A stretch of DNA of 45,914 nt from contig CAMVAF010000010.1 in NCBI GenBank assembly GCA_947165365.1, positions 1-45,914 on the forward strand. Direction: 5' to 3'. Below are positions 1-8,703 of the stretch, piece by piece. The first letter of the stretch is position 1, and each line of letters opens with the position of its first letter. The notes under the pieces are model-generated. The model saw only the letters and a list, made by a program, of their open reading frames with translations, searched no databases and was not told the origin of the DNA. Source of the stretch: an uncultured Clostridia bacterium. Its GTDB lineage: Bacteria; Bacillota_I; Bacilli_A; RF39; UBA660. The position numbers and the translations under genes are program-made.

Positions 1-2
1 TT

Positions 3-44
3 GAAGAGCTTGAGAAGTACCTCGCGCCGATATTGAACAAATGA
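3..44 (+). CDS. possible C-terminal tail of an unknown protein, cut by the window edge
   Basis: The first 44 bases read in one plus-strand frame as the tail EELEKYLAPILNK followed by TGA. Codons such as GAG, CTC, GCG and CCG are unlike the A/T-ending codons used everywhere nearby, so the stretch is richer in G+C than its surroundings. It converges directly on the cut GtrA frame with no intergenic gap. It may be a real gene end joined by recombination or a chimeric contig end. Too little is visible to name a product. Confidence 0.2.
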   Translation, partial: EELEKYLAPILNK

Positions 45-47
45 TTT

Positions 48-218
48 TCATGACATAACATTAGCATAATTATAAAGAATATAGTAAATTAACCAATCAA
101 TTAATGTAGCAATACCACCGACTATTAAAAATTTAATTATTTGAATTAATATTTCTTCAAATTTACTACTTAATTTAATTTTAAATAATTTTAATATTTT
201 TTTTATTTTATCATCCAT
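48..218 (-). pseudogene. GtrA-like flippase, N-terminal fragment
   Basis: The frame starts at 218 with ATG, overlapping the end of the GT2 gene by 8 bases, and has GGAGAAG as ribosome binding site inside that gene. It reads a charged N-terminus and then a first membrane helix, KFLIVGGIATLIDWLIYYIL (residues about 29-48), which is the typical start of the GtrA/DPMS_TMD family. The frame ends in TGA after 56 residues, while complete GtrA proteins are about 120-150 residues with four helices. The break coincides with the G+C-richer sequence at the window edge, so this is either a true truncation or an assembly junction. GtrA proteins are thought to flip polyprenyl-phosphate-linked sugars made by GtrB-type GT2 enzymes, which fits the coupled upstream gene. 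Confidence 0.6.
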
Positions 219-1170
219 TATTCTTCTCCAATAAATTAATATCTATATGATATCTTGGTCTTTTTTTAGTTTCAAAATATGTTTTACCAATATATTCACC
301 AACTATTCCAATAGAAGTTAGTTGAATACCTGATAAAAAGATAATTAAAGAAATAATACTACCTATTCCTAAAGTATGATAATTATTAATATCTAATATT
401 ATAAAAATAATTAAAGAAATAAAACTAATAATACTTTGAATTATTCCTAAAAATAAAATTATTTTTATAGGTTTAGTACTAAAAGATGTAATACCATCCC
501 AAGCAAGAGAAAGCATCTTTGATAAAGGATATTTACTTTCCCCTTTACATCTTTCTCCTCTTTCATAAAAAACGATACTTGATTTATATCCTATTAAAGG
601 AAACATTCCTCTTAAAAACAAATTAACTTCATTATATTTTGAGAAAGATTCTAACACTCTTTTAGAAGTCAATCGAAAATCAGCATGATTATATATAATA
701 TCAACACCCATCTTACTCATTAATTTATAAAATGACTCTGCTGTAAATCTTTTAAAGAAAGTATCAGTTTTTCTTTTACTTCGACAAGCGTAAACTATTT
801 CACTACCTTTTAGATATTCATCAACCATTTTATCAATAGCATTAACATCATCTTGCAAATCAGCATCCATACTGATTATCATATCAGCATAATCTTTACA
901 CGATAATAATCCTGCAACAAGTGCATTTTGATGCCCCTTATTTCTAGATAAAGAAATACCGGAAAATAAAGAATTTTTCTTAGATATTTTACTAATTATT
1001 TCCCATGTTTTATCACGTGATCCATCATTAACAAAAACTACTTTACTATTTTTATCAATCTTTTTTTCTTTAATTAAATTATTCATTTTCTTATCTAATA
1101 CATTAATGGTATCAGAAAGAATTTCTTCTTCATTAAAACATGGTATTACCATATAAAGTACATTTTTCAT
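211..1170 (-). CDS. GT2 polyprenyl-phosphate sugar transferase (GtrB/CsbB/DPM1-like)
   Basis: A family 2 glycosyltransferase of 319 residues. Visible motifs are VIPCFNEEE (8-16), the nucleotide-binding VFVNDGSRDKTW (45-56), the metal-binding DXD region SMDADLQDD (100-108) and DFRLTSKRV (164-172), all typical of enzymes that load a hexose from a nucleotide sugar onto undecaprenyl or dolichyl phosphate. Two hydrophobic helices near residues 230-290 anchor it to the membrane. The start at 1170 is chosen over an in-frame start at 1230 because AGAGGT sits just upstream of it and homologous sequence begins with MKN. It overlaps the GtrA frame by 8 bases and follows the acyltransferase gene, as in serotype-conversion gtrAB clusters. 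The sugar cannot be read from sequence. Confidence 0.9.
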   Translation of the reverse strand: MKNVLYMVIPCFNEEEILSDTINVLDKKMNNLIKEKKIDKNSKVVFVNDGSRDKTWEIISKISKKNSLFSGISLSRNKGHQNALVAGLLSCKDYADMIISMDADLQDDVNAIDKMVDEYLKGSEIVYACRSKRKTDTFFKRFTAESFYKLMSKMGVDIIYNHADFRLTSKRVLESFSKYNEVNLFLRGMFPLIGYKSSIVFYERGERCKGESKYPLSKMLSLAWDGITSFSTKPIKIILFLGIIQSIISFISLIIFIILDINNYHTLGIGSIISLIIFLSGIQLTSIGIVGEYIGKTYFETKKRPRYHIDINLLEKNNG

Positions 1171-1230
1171 TTTTACCTCTATAAATAAAATTATACCAAA
1201 ATAAAGAAAAAAGAAAAAGGTATATGACAC

Positions 1231-2373
1231 TTATTTTTCTTTTTTTAATTTTTTAGTTATTGGTTTTTCAAAGAAATAAGTAAATATTATTGCAACAATT
1301 AAGGAGATAATAATACATAAAAGAAAATATGTCCATTGCCATTTAACATCACCTAAAAAATTAGGGGGAGTATCGCCAGTCCAATAAGGAATTCTAAATT
1401 CTTTTAATTTAACCGCAATAAATTGATGATAAATATATAAATTAAAAGATATAACAGCAATAAATTTCATTAATTTATTTTCTAATAAAAAACGATAATA
1501 TTTAATAGACAAAATGGAACTTATAATAAAAATAGTAAATAAAATAGATAATAATAGTCGGTAATCAATTTGCCATCTTTGAATATCTAAACTTATTGTT
1601 GAACATAAATATTTATATATAAAAATACAAGAAACAGAAACCAAAGTAAAAATTATATCTTTTATAGTATTTCTTTTTTTATTTTTAGTATATTTTACAT
1701 ATAAATAGCATCCCATCATACCATTAGCGTAAACCATAAAGAAGGTTAACGGATTATTAACTAGTAATGAGATATTACTATCATTACTAATGAAATGAAA
1801 AATTATGGTACTAGTAATCCCTATACTCATCATAACTAAATATGTAATAACGGGATGTTTCATAAACTTTTTAGCAAGGTATGGAAAGATTAAATAAAAT
1901 TGCACCTCTAAGGCAACTGTCCATAATACTCCTATATAATTAGTTGATAATAAAGTATCAAGAAAAAGATTATGAACAAAAAATAAGTGTGTTAACGTAT
2001 CTTTAAAAAAGAATGACATAGAAATATTTTTATTGGAAATAATAAGAAAAATAATGGCAATAACCATTGATAATAAATATGATGGTAATATTCTAATAAT
2101 TCTTTTATGGTAAAATGTCTTAGTATTAGGAATATCATCATGATAAATCATACTTCTTGCATATGGCAAAAACAAACAAAAACTAGAAAGGAGTATCATC
2201 ATTTCAACAAATAAATACCCATATCTTGGAATAAAATCTAAACTAATATTTCCAATATGATGAAATATCCAAGATTGTTGCCAAAAATGATACCATACTA
2301 TTATTATTATCGCTAAAGCTCTAATCCCATCTAATACTTTAATATGATTTATTTCATAATCATTATTCTTCAT
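1231..2373 (-). CDS. acyltransferase 3 family membrane protein (OafA-like)
   Basis: A 380-residue multi-spanning protein that starts with the family signature: KVLDGIRALAIIIIVWYHF near residues 13-31 contains the conserved R and H of Acyl_transf_3. About ten hydrophobic helices follow, and the C-terminus is basic. Known members O-acetylate or otherwise acylate cell-surface polysaccharides, peptidoglycan or Nod factors from the cytoplasmic side. The start at 2373 has AGGAGC six bases upstream. The gene overlaps the preceding membrane protein gene by 11 bases, so translation is probably coupled. Context suggests it decorates the same surface glycan as the neighbouring transferases; the acyl donor and acceptor are unknown. 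Confidence 0.85.
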   Translation of the reverse strand: MKNNDYEINHIKVLDGIRALAIIIIVWYHFWQQSWIFHHIGNISLDFIPRYGYLFVEMMILLSSFCLFLPYARSMIYHDDIPNTKTFYHKRIIRILPSYLLSMVIAIIFLIISNKNISMSFFFKDTLTHLFFVHNLFLDTLLSTNYIGVLWTVALEVQFYLIFPYLAKKFMKHPVITYLVMMSIGITSTIIFHFISNDSNISLLVNNPLTFFMVYANGMMGCYLYVKYTKNKKRNTIKDIIFTLVSVSCIFIYKYLCSTISLDIQRWQIDYRLLLSILFTIFIISSILSIKYYRFLLENKLMKFIAVISFNLYIYHQFIAVKLKEFRIPYWTGDTPPNFLGDVKWQWTYFLLCIIISLIVAIIFTYFFEKPITKKLKKEK

Positions 2374-4282
2374 TATTAGCTCCTATTTTATATAATTCTT
2401 CACTTCCAAAACCAATAACTTTTTCTAAATAATTTATCGTATACCAATTATCATTAATCGCTTTTTCATAATCTCCATAATAGATATAAGTAATATTATT
2501 TTCTTTACAAAAATCTTTTAATTCTTCATAATTGCTAAAATACATATTATGTATTTCCATGCTTCTATTATTATATTCATCAATAAATCCATGAAAATAA
2601 ACATAAAGAGATGAACCAACATAAATATTTCTTCCCGCAAGAGATACTATAGGATTTATATGCGTATCACTTGTTAAAAAGATACTTTCACTATCAGTAT
2701 TTTTCTTTATATAATCACTCATTTTTATCATATCATGAGAAAAAGTTTGATAAATACCTCCACTTTTATATTCTCTTCCAATGGTTAAAACACCTGATAA
2801 AGTACCTAAAATAATAATGATGATAGAAAAGAATATTCTTCCTTTAACCCCTTTTAATTTATTAAATAAATATATTAAATAATTAGAAACCATGATTATA
2901 AAAATCATATAACTTACAAAAAATAATTTATTATTATCATATTCATTTGGTTGAAAGATAATAAATTCTGCAAGTAGAAACAAAAGAAAAGCACTTATAA
3001 TTATTTTTTTATTATCTTTATCAGCATAAATAAACGCTGGTATTAAAAAGATAAATGTAATACCCCAATTTTTAACATAAAACCAGATATAAGGATCCAC
3101 TTTATTTACCCAATTAAAATGATATTTTAAAAATGATTCATTACCTATTGTCTGACTAAATGTCCAATAAAATAACTGAGGAAAAGCTATCAAAATAACA
3201 ATTAATCCATAAATTAAATAATTATAAAAAGTTTGTTTTTTATCTTTTTTTATTATTAAATCTATTATCATCATTCCTAAACTAATAACACCTAAAGCTA
3301 AAAAAGAATGAGTATGAATCATTGGCATGGTACTAGCAAGAAGTGCTAATATCACAAAATATTTTCTTTTTCCTGTTTTACTACCTTCTATTAATAACCA
3401 AAGTGTTGGCATAAGCATAAACCATCCGGCCATTGTTGTTCTTTGAGGAATAATCATATCACAAATTGGATTAGCCCATCTAATATTCATTTCATTAAAA
3501 TTAGTTGGCGTGTGATAGTAATCTGTAAATATTCTGGTAAATGATGCAATATCTCCTTTTGCGCCATCCAAAAAATAAATGAAACCAAGTCCTCCTCCAA
3601 GAAAGAAAAAGATACATGAGATAATGGCTGCCCTTTTATTACTAGTAATCTTATATGATAAAAAGTAAAATCCCATTACTAAAGATAATGATAAAACATA
3701 ACTAGGTATTAAAATAGACATTCTTAAAGAAGTACCAAATAAATATAAACTAGATGATAGACTATCCACTAAAAAAGGATAATTAAGTTTTGTTCCTGAT
3801 AAAAAAGCGTAATTTGGAGGAAATACTTTTTGTTCAGCGATACTAGTTATAAAACCTAAATGCATATTAAGGTCCCCATATGTAGATTGACCTGATGCTA
3901 CTGCCCCATTTTCTAGTGGTACTAATATATGATTAGTTAATAAAATGGCAATAACAAAAAAGATAGGAATAATTAAAAGCAAAAATATTTTTCCACTCAT
4001 TTCACCATCATTTAGAAAAGTAAATACTCTCTTTTTAAAAGAATTAAATCCCTTTTTTATAATTATAATAATTAAAGGAATAATAGCAATAATTAATAAA
4101 ATTATATGACTAATAATAGTAAAATCAAAAATAAAAGAAGGTATGATTATTCCAAACATTAAAATAACATTACCAAGAATCATACCTATCCATAAATGAA
4201 AATAGAAATTCTTTTTAAATATGTATTTACTATAAATAAAACCTAAAACTAAGAATAATAAATAATATATAATCCCTATCAT
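2363..4282 (-). CDS. large polytopic membrane protein, probable GT-C type glycosyltransferase
   Basis: A 639-residue protein with at least 12 predicted membrane helices. Its first large outside loop holds YGDLNMHLGFI (acidic residue D137) followed by LNYPFLVDSLSS, an arrangement seen in GT-C enzymes, where an acidic residue in the first loop is catalytic. The C-terminal roughly 120 residues after the last helix are soluble. I do not recognise a named family with certainty; DUF2298-like or YfhO-like proteins are the nearest guesses. The start has AAAGGAG at good spacing. It sits between a GT39-like protein and the acyltransferase, so the inferred role is transfer of a lipid-linked sugar to a surface polymer outside the membrane. 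Confidence 0.6.
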   Translation of the reverse strand: MIGIIYYLLFLVLGFIYSKYIFKKNFYFHLWIGMILGNVILMFGIIIPSFIFDFTIISHIILLIIAIIPLIIIIIKKGFNSFKKRVFTFLNDGEMSGKIFLLLIIPIFFVIAILLTNHILVPLENGAVASGQSTYGDLNMHLGFITSIAEQKVFPPNYAFLSGTKLNYPFLVDSLSSSLYLFGTSLRMSILIPSYVLSLSLVMGFYFLSYKITSNKRAAIISCIFFFLGGGLGFIYFLDGAKGDIASFTRIFTDYYHTPTNFNEMNIRWANPICDMIIPQRTTMAGWFMLMPTLWLLIEGSKTGKRKYFVILALLASTMPMIHTHSFLALGVISLGMMIIDLIIKKDKKQTFYNYLIYGLIVILIAFPQLFYWTFSQTIGNESFLKYHFNWVNKVDPYIWFYVKNWGITFIFLIPAFIYADKDNKKIIISAFLLFLLAEFIIFQPNEYDNNKLFFVSYMIFIIMVSNYLIYLFNKLKGVKGRIFFSIIIIILGTLSGVLTIGREYKSGGIYQTFSHDMIKMSDYIKKNTDSESIFLTSDTHINPIVSLAGRNIYVGSSLYVYFHGFIDEYNNRSMEIHNMYFSNYEELKDFCKENNITYIYYGDYEKAINDNWYTINYLEKVIGFGSEELYKIGANNEE

Positions 4283-4316
4283 AATATCTCCTTTATATCA
4301 TTTTTTTAAATATAAA

Positions 4317-5519
4317 TTATTTCATAACAGTATACATTAAAATTGTACCAAAAACATTCAGAATAACTCCCAAAATAATAATCATAATTTCTAATTTATT
4401 TAATCTATATTCTTTAACATCATTATCATATATTAAACCTAAGAATACAAAAGGTAAAATATCTATTGTATATCTAGCTCCAAATTGCCAAGCTCCTAAA
4501 GTTTTATGCAAACATATTAATATAATATTTATACAAACAAATATCAAAACTAATATATTTAAGAAATTAATTTTTTTCTTTTTTATATATTTTTTTATCA
4601 TCTCATATATATAAACAATTAATATAGGGTTAGCAATAAAAAAACAAAAAGGCATCATGAAATGTAAGTGTAATCTACTATCAACATCAATCTCATTAAA
4701 AAATAATTCTTTTAAATTTGGCAATAAATAGTTAATACTAAATTGACCATTAACTGCTTCTGTAAATTCTGGTAAATAATTATGTCCAAATTCTAATATA
4801 TTATCAAACCTAATATAATTGTAGAACATATAGCATAACCCAATAATAATTGATGGTAACAAATACATAATATTAATTTTTAATTTAACAAACAATTTAT
4901 TTTCTTTATCTGAAACTAAATAATAGATAAAAAACATTATCATGTAAATTAGTGAAAATGGTCTACACCCAACTGCCAAAGCAAGAAATAAAAATACATA
5001 TATCTTTTTCTTATTTAAAAATGAATTAACCGCCAACAAACACAATAAATAATTTAAAAGTTGTGCTAAAAACCAAACACCACTATCCATGGAAATTGAT
5101 ATTAAATTAGTGCCAATAGTAAATGCTAAAGATAAAAGTATTGATATAAATTCATTGTATTTTAATTTTTTTAATATTCGATACAAGATAAAAAAACAAG
5201 AAGAAAATAATATAAATGATATTAAATTAGTCGGTATATTATCACCAAAAACAATAATAAAAGGTAACAAAAAAACAGATGGTAATGGTGGAAAACTAAC
5301 AAAATAATGACCATTATATATAGCAAGTTCTAAATTTTCATAATTATGATCTAAAAAGACTTGCCCTTTTAACCATGCTTTAGCTTGTAACTCATACGAA
5401 TTATAAACACTACTGCCTACAATAGAAGTGTCTATAATTTGATGAATTAAAACAAATATCATAAAAAATGAAAAAATAATCATTAACAAATTACTATATT
5501 TTTTTATAAACTTTATCAT
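4317..5519 (-). CDS. polytopic membrane protein, GT39-like glycosyltransferase
   Basis: A 400-residue membrane protein with about 10 helices. After the first helix an outside loop carries NSYELQAKAWLKGQVFL and then NGHYFVSFPPLPSVFLLPF, a layout common in bacterial GT39/ArnT-like GT-C proteins (acidic and aromatic loop, then a Pro-rich turn into helix 2). Catalytic residues are not certain. The gene overlaps the upstream one by four bases, which indicates coupled translation, and lies 34 bases before the next. The substrate is probably a polyprenyl-phosphate sugar. Confidence 0.6.
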   Translation of the reverse strand: MIKFIKKYSNLLMIIFSFFMIFVLIHQIIDTSIVGSSVYNSYELQAKAWLKGQVFLDHNYENLELAIYNGHYFVSFPPLPSVFLLPFIIVFGDNIPTNLISFILFSSCFFILYRILKKLKYNEFISILLSLAFTIGTNLISISMDSGVWFLAQLLNYLLCLLAVNSFLNKKKIYVFLFLALAVGCRPFSLIYMIMFFIYYLVSDKENKLFVKLKINIMYLLPSIIIGLCYMFYNYIRFDNILEFGHNYLPEFTEAVNGQFSINYLLPNLKELFFNEIDVDSRLHLHFMMPFCFFIANPILIVYIYEMIKKYIKKKKINFLNILVLIFVCINIILICLHKTLGAWQFGARYTIDILPFVFLGLIYDNDVKEYRLNKLEIMIIILGVILNVFGTILMYTVMK

Positions 5520-6730
5520 ACCCTATCCCCACTAAAATACTCCACATACATATTTTTAGAATAAACAACAAGCATAACAAGATATAAAATACTTAAAATT
5601 GATATATCAATAGCAAAACCTGAGAATAACAAATACATATAACCATTAAGTGAAATTAATTCAATAATAATTGGTATATAATATTTATCTTTATGTATAG
5701 ACCAATAAATTAAAGCAATAACATCTCCCATAAATAGATATCTTTCATGCATCTGTGGTAAGAAGAAATTACATATTAAAATAGACCATAGTGCAAAATC
5801 AATAATACTTTTTTTATTAAATTTAATTTTTTTATTAATGACAACAAAAGCTATTATCATAAAAATTATAAGAGTAATAATAATACCAATACTACTCATT
5901 TCTTTTAATGGAGTATTAATTAAATTAGGGTTACTACTATCATATCCTTTAAGAAATATACTATAAAAATTAGGAAGATTTAACGTTAAATAATTATCAT
6001 ATGTACCAGCCTGATTAAAATAAATTCTAAAACCTGTTAAGAAATCATGAGAAAAAATAACTTTTGGGATACTACAAGCAAAAACTACTAATGGAATAAT
6101 TAAAAAGTTTTTAAACCTAATTTTCCTATTAGAGAAATATAAAAGAACATATAATGGAAAGATAAAAATCGCTTGAAATTTAAATGAAAAAGCTAAACTC
6201 CAAAAAATCATTCCTTTTATAAAATCATTCTTAATTAAATAATAAAGAGATATTAAAACAAAAGATGTATATATACTATCACTTTGTGCCCAATAACTAG
6301 AATTTAAAATAATAGTTGGTAATATTAAATAAATACCATAAATAATTAAAGCAATTCTTTTACTATTTTTATTATTTTTAAATAATTCTAGAACTATTTT
6401 AATCAAATAAATACCACCAAGATATTCAAAAATCAAAGATACTATTTTAATTGATATTAAAGAATCTACTGGAATATAAGTAAGAATCGATAAAATAGTC
6501 ATATAAATTGGTGTATAATTTCCAATATTTCTACTTAAAGCAAGTAATCCACCATTAATTTTTAAATCATTAAACCAAGGTTTTAAAAACATATCATAGT
6601 CCCCTGATGGATATTTAAGTAAAAATATTCTAATAACTAAAGAAAAAATAGTTAATAATATAAATAATATAACATATGGATGTTTTTCAATATATTTCCA
6701 TGTTTTATTTTCAATATCAAATTTTTTCAT
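5516..6730 (-). CDS. Gpi18-like mannosyltransferase family membrane protein (GT-C)
   Basis: A 404-residue polytopic protein. The first outside loop contains YPSGDYDMFLKPWFNDL and later NYTPIYM, and a late loop contains LPQMHERYLFMGD. Together these are characteristic of bacterial proteins related to the Gpi18 mannosyltransferase (COG5542), with D-Y-D as the likely catalytic loop. ATG at 6730 is preferred to an upstream TTG at 6754 because AGGGAG lies seven bases before it and MKKFDIENK is a normal N-terminus. Only 11 bases separate it from the PMT gene. It presumably moves a polyprenyl-linked hexose onto an extracytoplasmic acceptor; donor and acceptor are unknown. Confidence 0.7.
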   Translation of the reverse strand: MKKFDIENKTWKYIEKHPYVILFILLTIFSLVIRIFLLKYPSGDYDMFLKPWFNDLKINGGLLALSRNIGNYTPIYMTILSILTYIPVDSLISIKIVSLIFEYLGGIYLIKIVLELFKNNKNSKRIALIIYGIYLILPTIILNSSYWAQSDSIYTSFVLISLYYLIKNDFIKGMIFWSLAFSFKFQAIFIFPLYVLLYFSNRKIRFKNFLIIPLVVFACSIPKVIFSHDFLTGFRIYFNQAGTYDNYLTLNLPNFYSIFLKGYDSSNPNLINTPLKEMSSIGIIITLIIFMIIAFVVINKKIKFNKKSIIDFALWSILICNFFLPQMHERYLFMGDVIALIYWSIHKDKYYIPIIIELISLNGYMYLLFSGFAIDISILSILYLVMLVVYSKNMYVEYFSGDRV

Positions 6731-6741
6731 AAAAATACTCC

Positions 6742-8595
6742 CTAAAAATACCAACTAGATAACCATTTTAATGATTCAATATAATCACTTTCAATACTTA
6801 TTCCAGAAACCACTGGATAAAAGATAAAAAACATAATGATAACAGAATAAATATATATCCAATATACTTTATCGCTTTTAGTTTTTTCTACTAACCATTT
6901 AATTAAAGATACAATTCCTAACATAACAAATGGTAATGTAATAAAATAATGATACATAAACATAATTCTGCCTATAAAGATATATGGAATAAATGATGAA
7001 AGAATAAAAATCAAGATAAATCTACTAAGATTATTTTTCTTTATAGCACTAACAACTAAATAAATAAATCCAGGTATTCCAAACCACCATACTAGAGGGT
7101 TACCAATATCTACAATTGTTTCTCTAAATCCATTAACCATTTCACCAGAATATAACCATACTGGTTTATACATAATAGGCCACTCATACCACTTTGATGT
7201 AAAAGGATGTGTTGCCTCAAGATTAGCATGATAATCATACATCATTTTATTAGTTTTAAAAATACCACTAAATGTTCCATCATAATAACTAAGATTTGGG
7301 AACAATAAATAACTTAAAATATAAATAACAATAGGTATCACAATAAAACTAATCACACAAACAATAAATAATTTAAATAAGTCTTTATCTTTTCTTAAAA
7401 ATTTTATAAATTTAAAGATTAAATATCCAATTATAATTACAAAATAAATAATTACTATTACTTTTGCAATTTGACTATCAAAAACCAAGAAAAACAAATA
7501 ATAAAGCATTACTGGTAATAATAGACTAGAAACTATGTTAATCCAAGTATTTATCTTGATATTCTTAATATATTTAATAACATTAACATGATATTCCTTG
7601 AATAAATGTCTAAAGAAAACAATAGCAAGACCTAAAGCAACATACAAGGCATTCCATTTAACTCCAATAGCTAATCCAATAAATAATCCTGATAACAATA
7701 AATTAATAGTTTTCTTTTTAAATGAATCCCTTTTCCCTAAATTAAAATAATTAACCATAAAAATAACTGATAAAAGAATAAATAATATTTGGAAACTATC
7801 AGATAAAGCAATTCTAGTATCTGCAAAATGAAAATTATCAAACATCATTATAATAGCGCCCAATAAAGCATATTTTCTATTTTCAAATAATTTCTTACAT
7901 AAAATATACATTATAGGTATTAAAAGAATTCCTGCGATATTTCCCATAAGACGCACCGTAAAAGGACTAAAACCAAAAATTAATACAGGTATTGACATAA
8001 TAAGTTTAGCAACAGGAGGATGACTCCATTCAAAAGCATCCAATCCATGTGTATATTCATAAGCACTTCTTGCAAAATAAACTTCATCAAAATATAAACT
8101 ATTCATATAACTAATTTTTTTTGGTATTAAAGAAGTTTCATCTGTTAAAGGACCATCTTGTTTTGGTATATTAATTCTATTTTCAAAATTATCATAAAAA
8201 GCAATATCACCTAAAGTAACACCATCTGTTTTACCAACAAATTTAATTGAATTAAATGATGTATCAATTAAAACATCTTCATATGATAAAACAGAATTTG
8301 TTGTAAAATCTTTTAAAAATTGATAATCCCCATCACCACTTTTAGTCCAAATAGAAATATCACCAATATTATAACCAGTGTAATATCGCATTTTAGATAC
8401 ATAATTTTCATTATTTAAATTAACAACAATTTCATTATTATCATTAAAATTATGAAATGTTTTTGGAGATGACATATCCCCTAAACGATAAAAAGATAAT
8501 ATTCCATAAACCAATACCATAATTCCCATAATAATATAATCTATTTTTTTTATTTTAAAATCAGTATCATTTAATATTTTAAGAAAATTCTTCAT
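6742..8595 (-). CDS. PMT-family protein O-mannosyltransferase-like GT39
   Basis: A 617-residue protein with the PMT core: helix 1 near residues 18-36, the catalytic acidic pair in LYFDEVYFARSAYEYTHG (D170, E171), EWSHPPVAKLIMSIPVLIFG (about 189 onward), and a C-terminal four-helix part with GNPLVWWFGIPG. The family moves mannose from a polyprenyl phosphate to Ser/Thr of exported proteins. Unusually, about 120 residues that look like a small beta domain separate helix 1 from the DE motif. The start at 8595 follows GGGAG at six bases; an ATG at 8607 would contain that site. It is the first gene of the operon, 16 bases downstream of a sigma-A -10 box. Serine/threonine-rich exported proteins elsewhere in the window are possible targets (inference). 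Confidence 0.85.
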   Translation of the reverse strand: MKNFLKILNDTDFKIKKIDYIIMGIMVLVYGILSFYRLGDMSSPKTFHNFNDNNEIVVNLNNENYVSKMRYYTGYNIGDISIWTKSGDGDYQFLKDFTTNSVLSYEDVLIDTSFNSIKFVGKTDGVTLGDIAFYDNFENRINIPKQDGPLTDETSLIPKKISYMNSLYFDEVYFARSAYEYTHGLDAFEWSHPPVAKLIMSIPVLIFGFSPFTVRLMGNIAGILLIPIMYILCKKLFENRKYALLGAIIMMFDNFHFADTRIALSDSFQILFILLSVIFMVNYFNLGKRDSFKKKTINLLLSGLFIGLAIGVKWNALYVALGLAIVFFRHLFKEYHVNVIKYIKNIKINTWINIVSSLLLPVMLYYLFFLVFDSQIAKVIVIIYFVIIIGYLIFKFIKFLRKDKDLFKLFIVCVISFIVIPIVIYILSYLLFPNLSYYDGTFSGIFKTNKMMYDYHANLEATHPFTSKWYEWPIMYKPVWLYSGEMVNGFRETIVDIGNPLVWWFGIPGFIYLVVSAIKKNNLSRFILIFILSSFIPYIFIGRIMFMYHYFITLPFVMLGIVSLIKWLVEKTKSDKVYWIYIYSVIIMFFIFYPVVSGISIESDYIESLKWLSSWYF

Positions 8596-8610
8596 ATTAA
8601 CTCCCATTTA

Positions 8611-8639
8611 ATTATACCAAACATCCAATAGATAAACAA
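8611..8639 (-). promoter_or_regulatory. sigma-A promoter of the glycan operon
   Basis: On the minus strand TTGTTT (8634-8639) and TATAAT (8611-8616) are separated by 17 bases, with a TGG extended -10. The transcript would start a few bases before the PMT ribosome binding site and could cover every gene down to the window's left edge, all on the same strand and nearly all closely spaced or overlapping. Confidence 0.75.
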
Positions 8640-8661
8640 GAATAATTAAAAGATAGAAAAG

Positions 8662-8703
8662 AAAAAAGAATAGTAATTTTTTCTATATTACTATTCTTTT
8701 TTT
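8662..8703 (-). terminator. Rho-independent terminator of lon
   Basis: On the minus strand a 15-base arm ending GAATAGTAA pairs with TTACTATTC and continues into a T run (8662-8676 with 8688-8703). It overlaps the lon stop codon and isolates lon from the glycan operon promoter. Confidence 0.8.
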
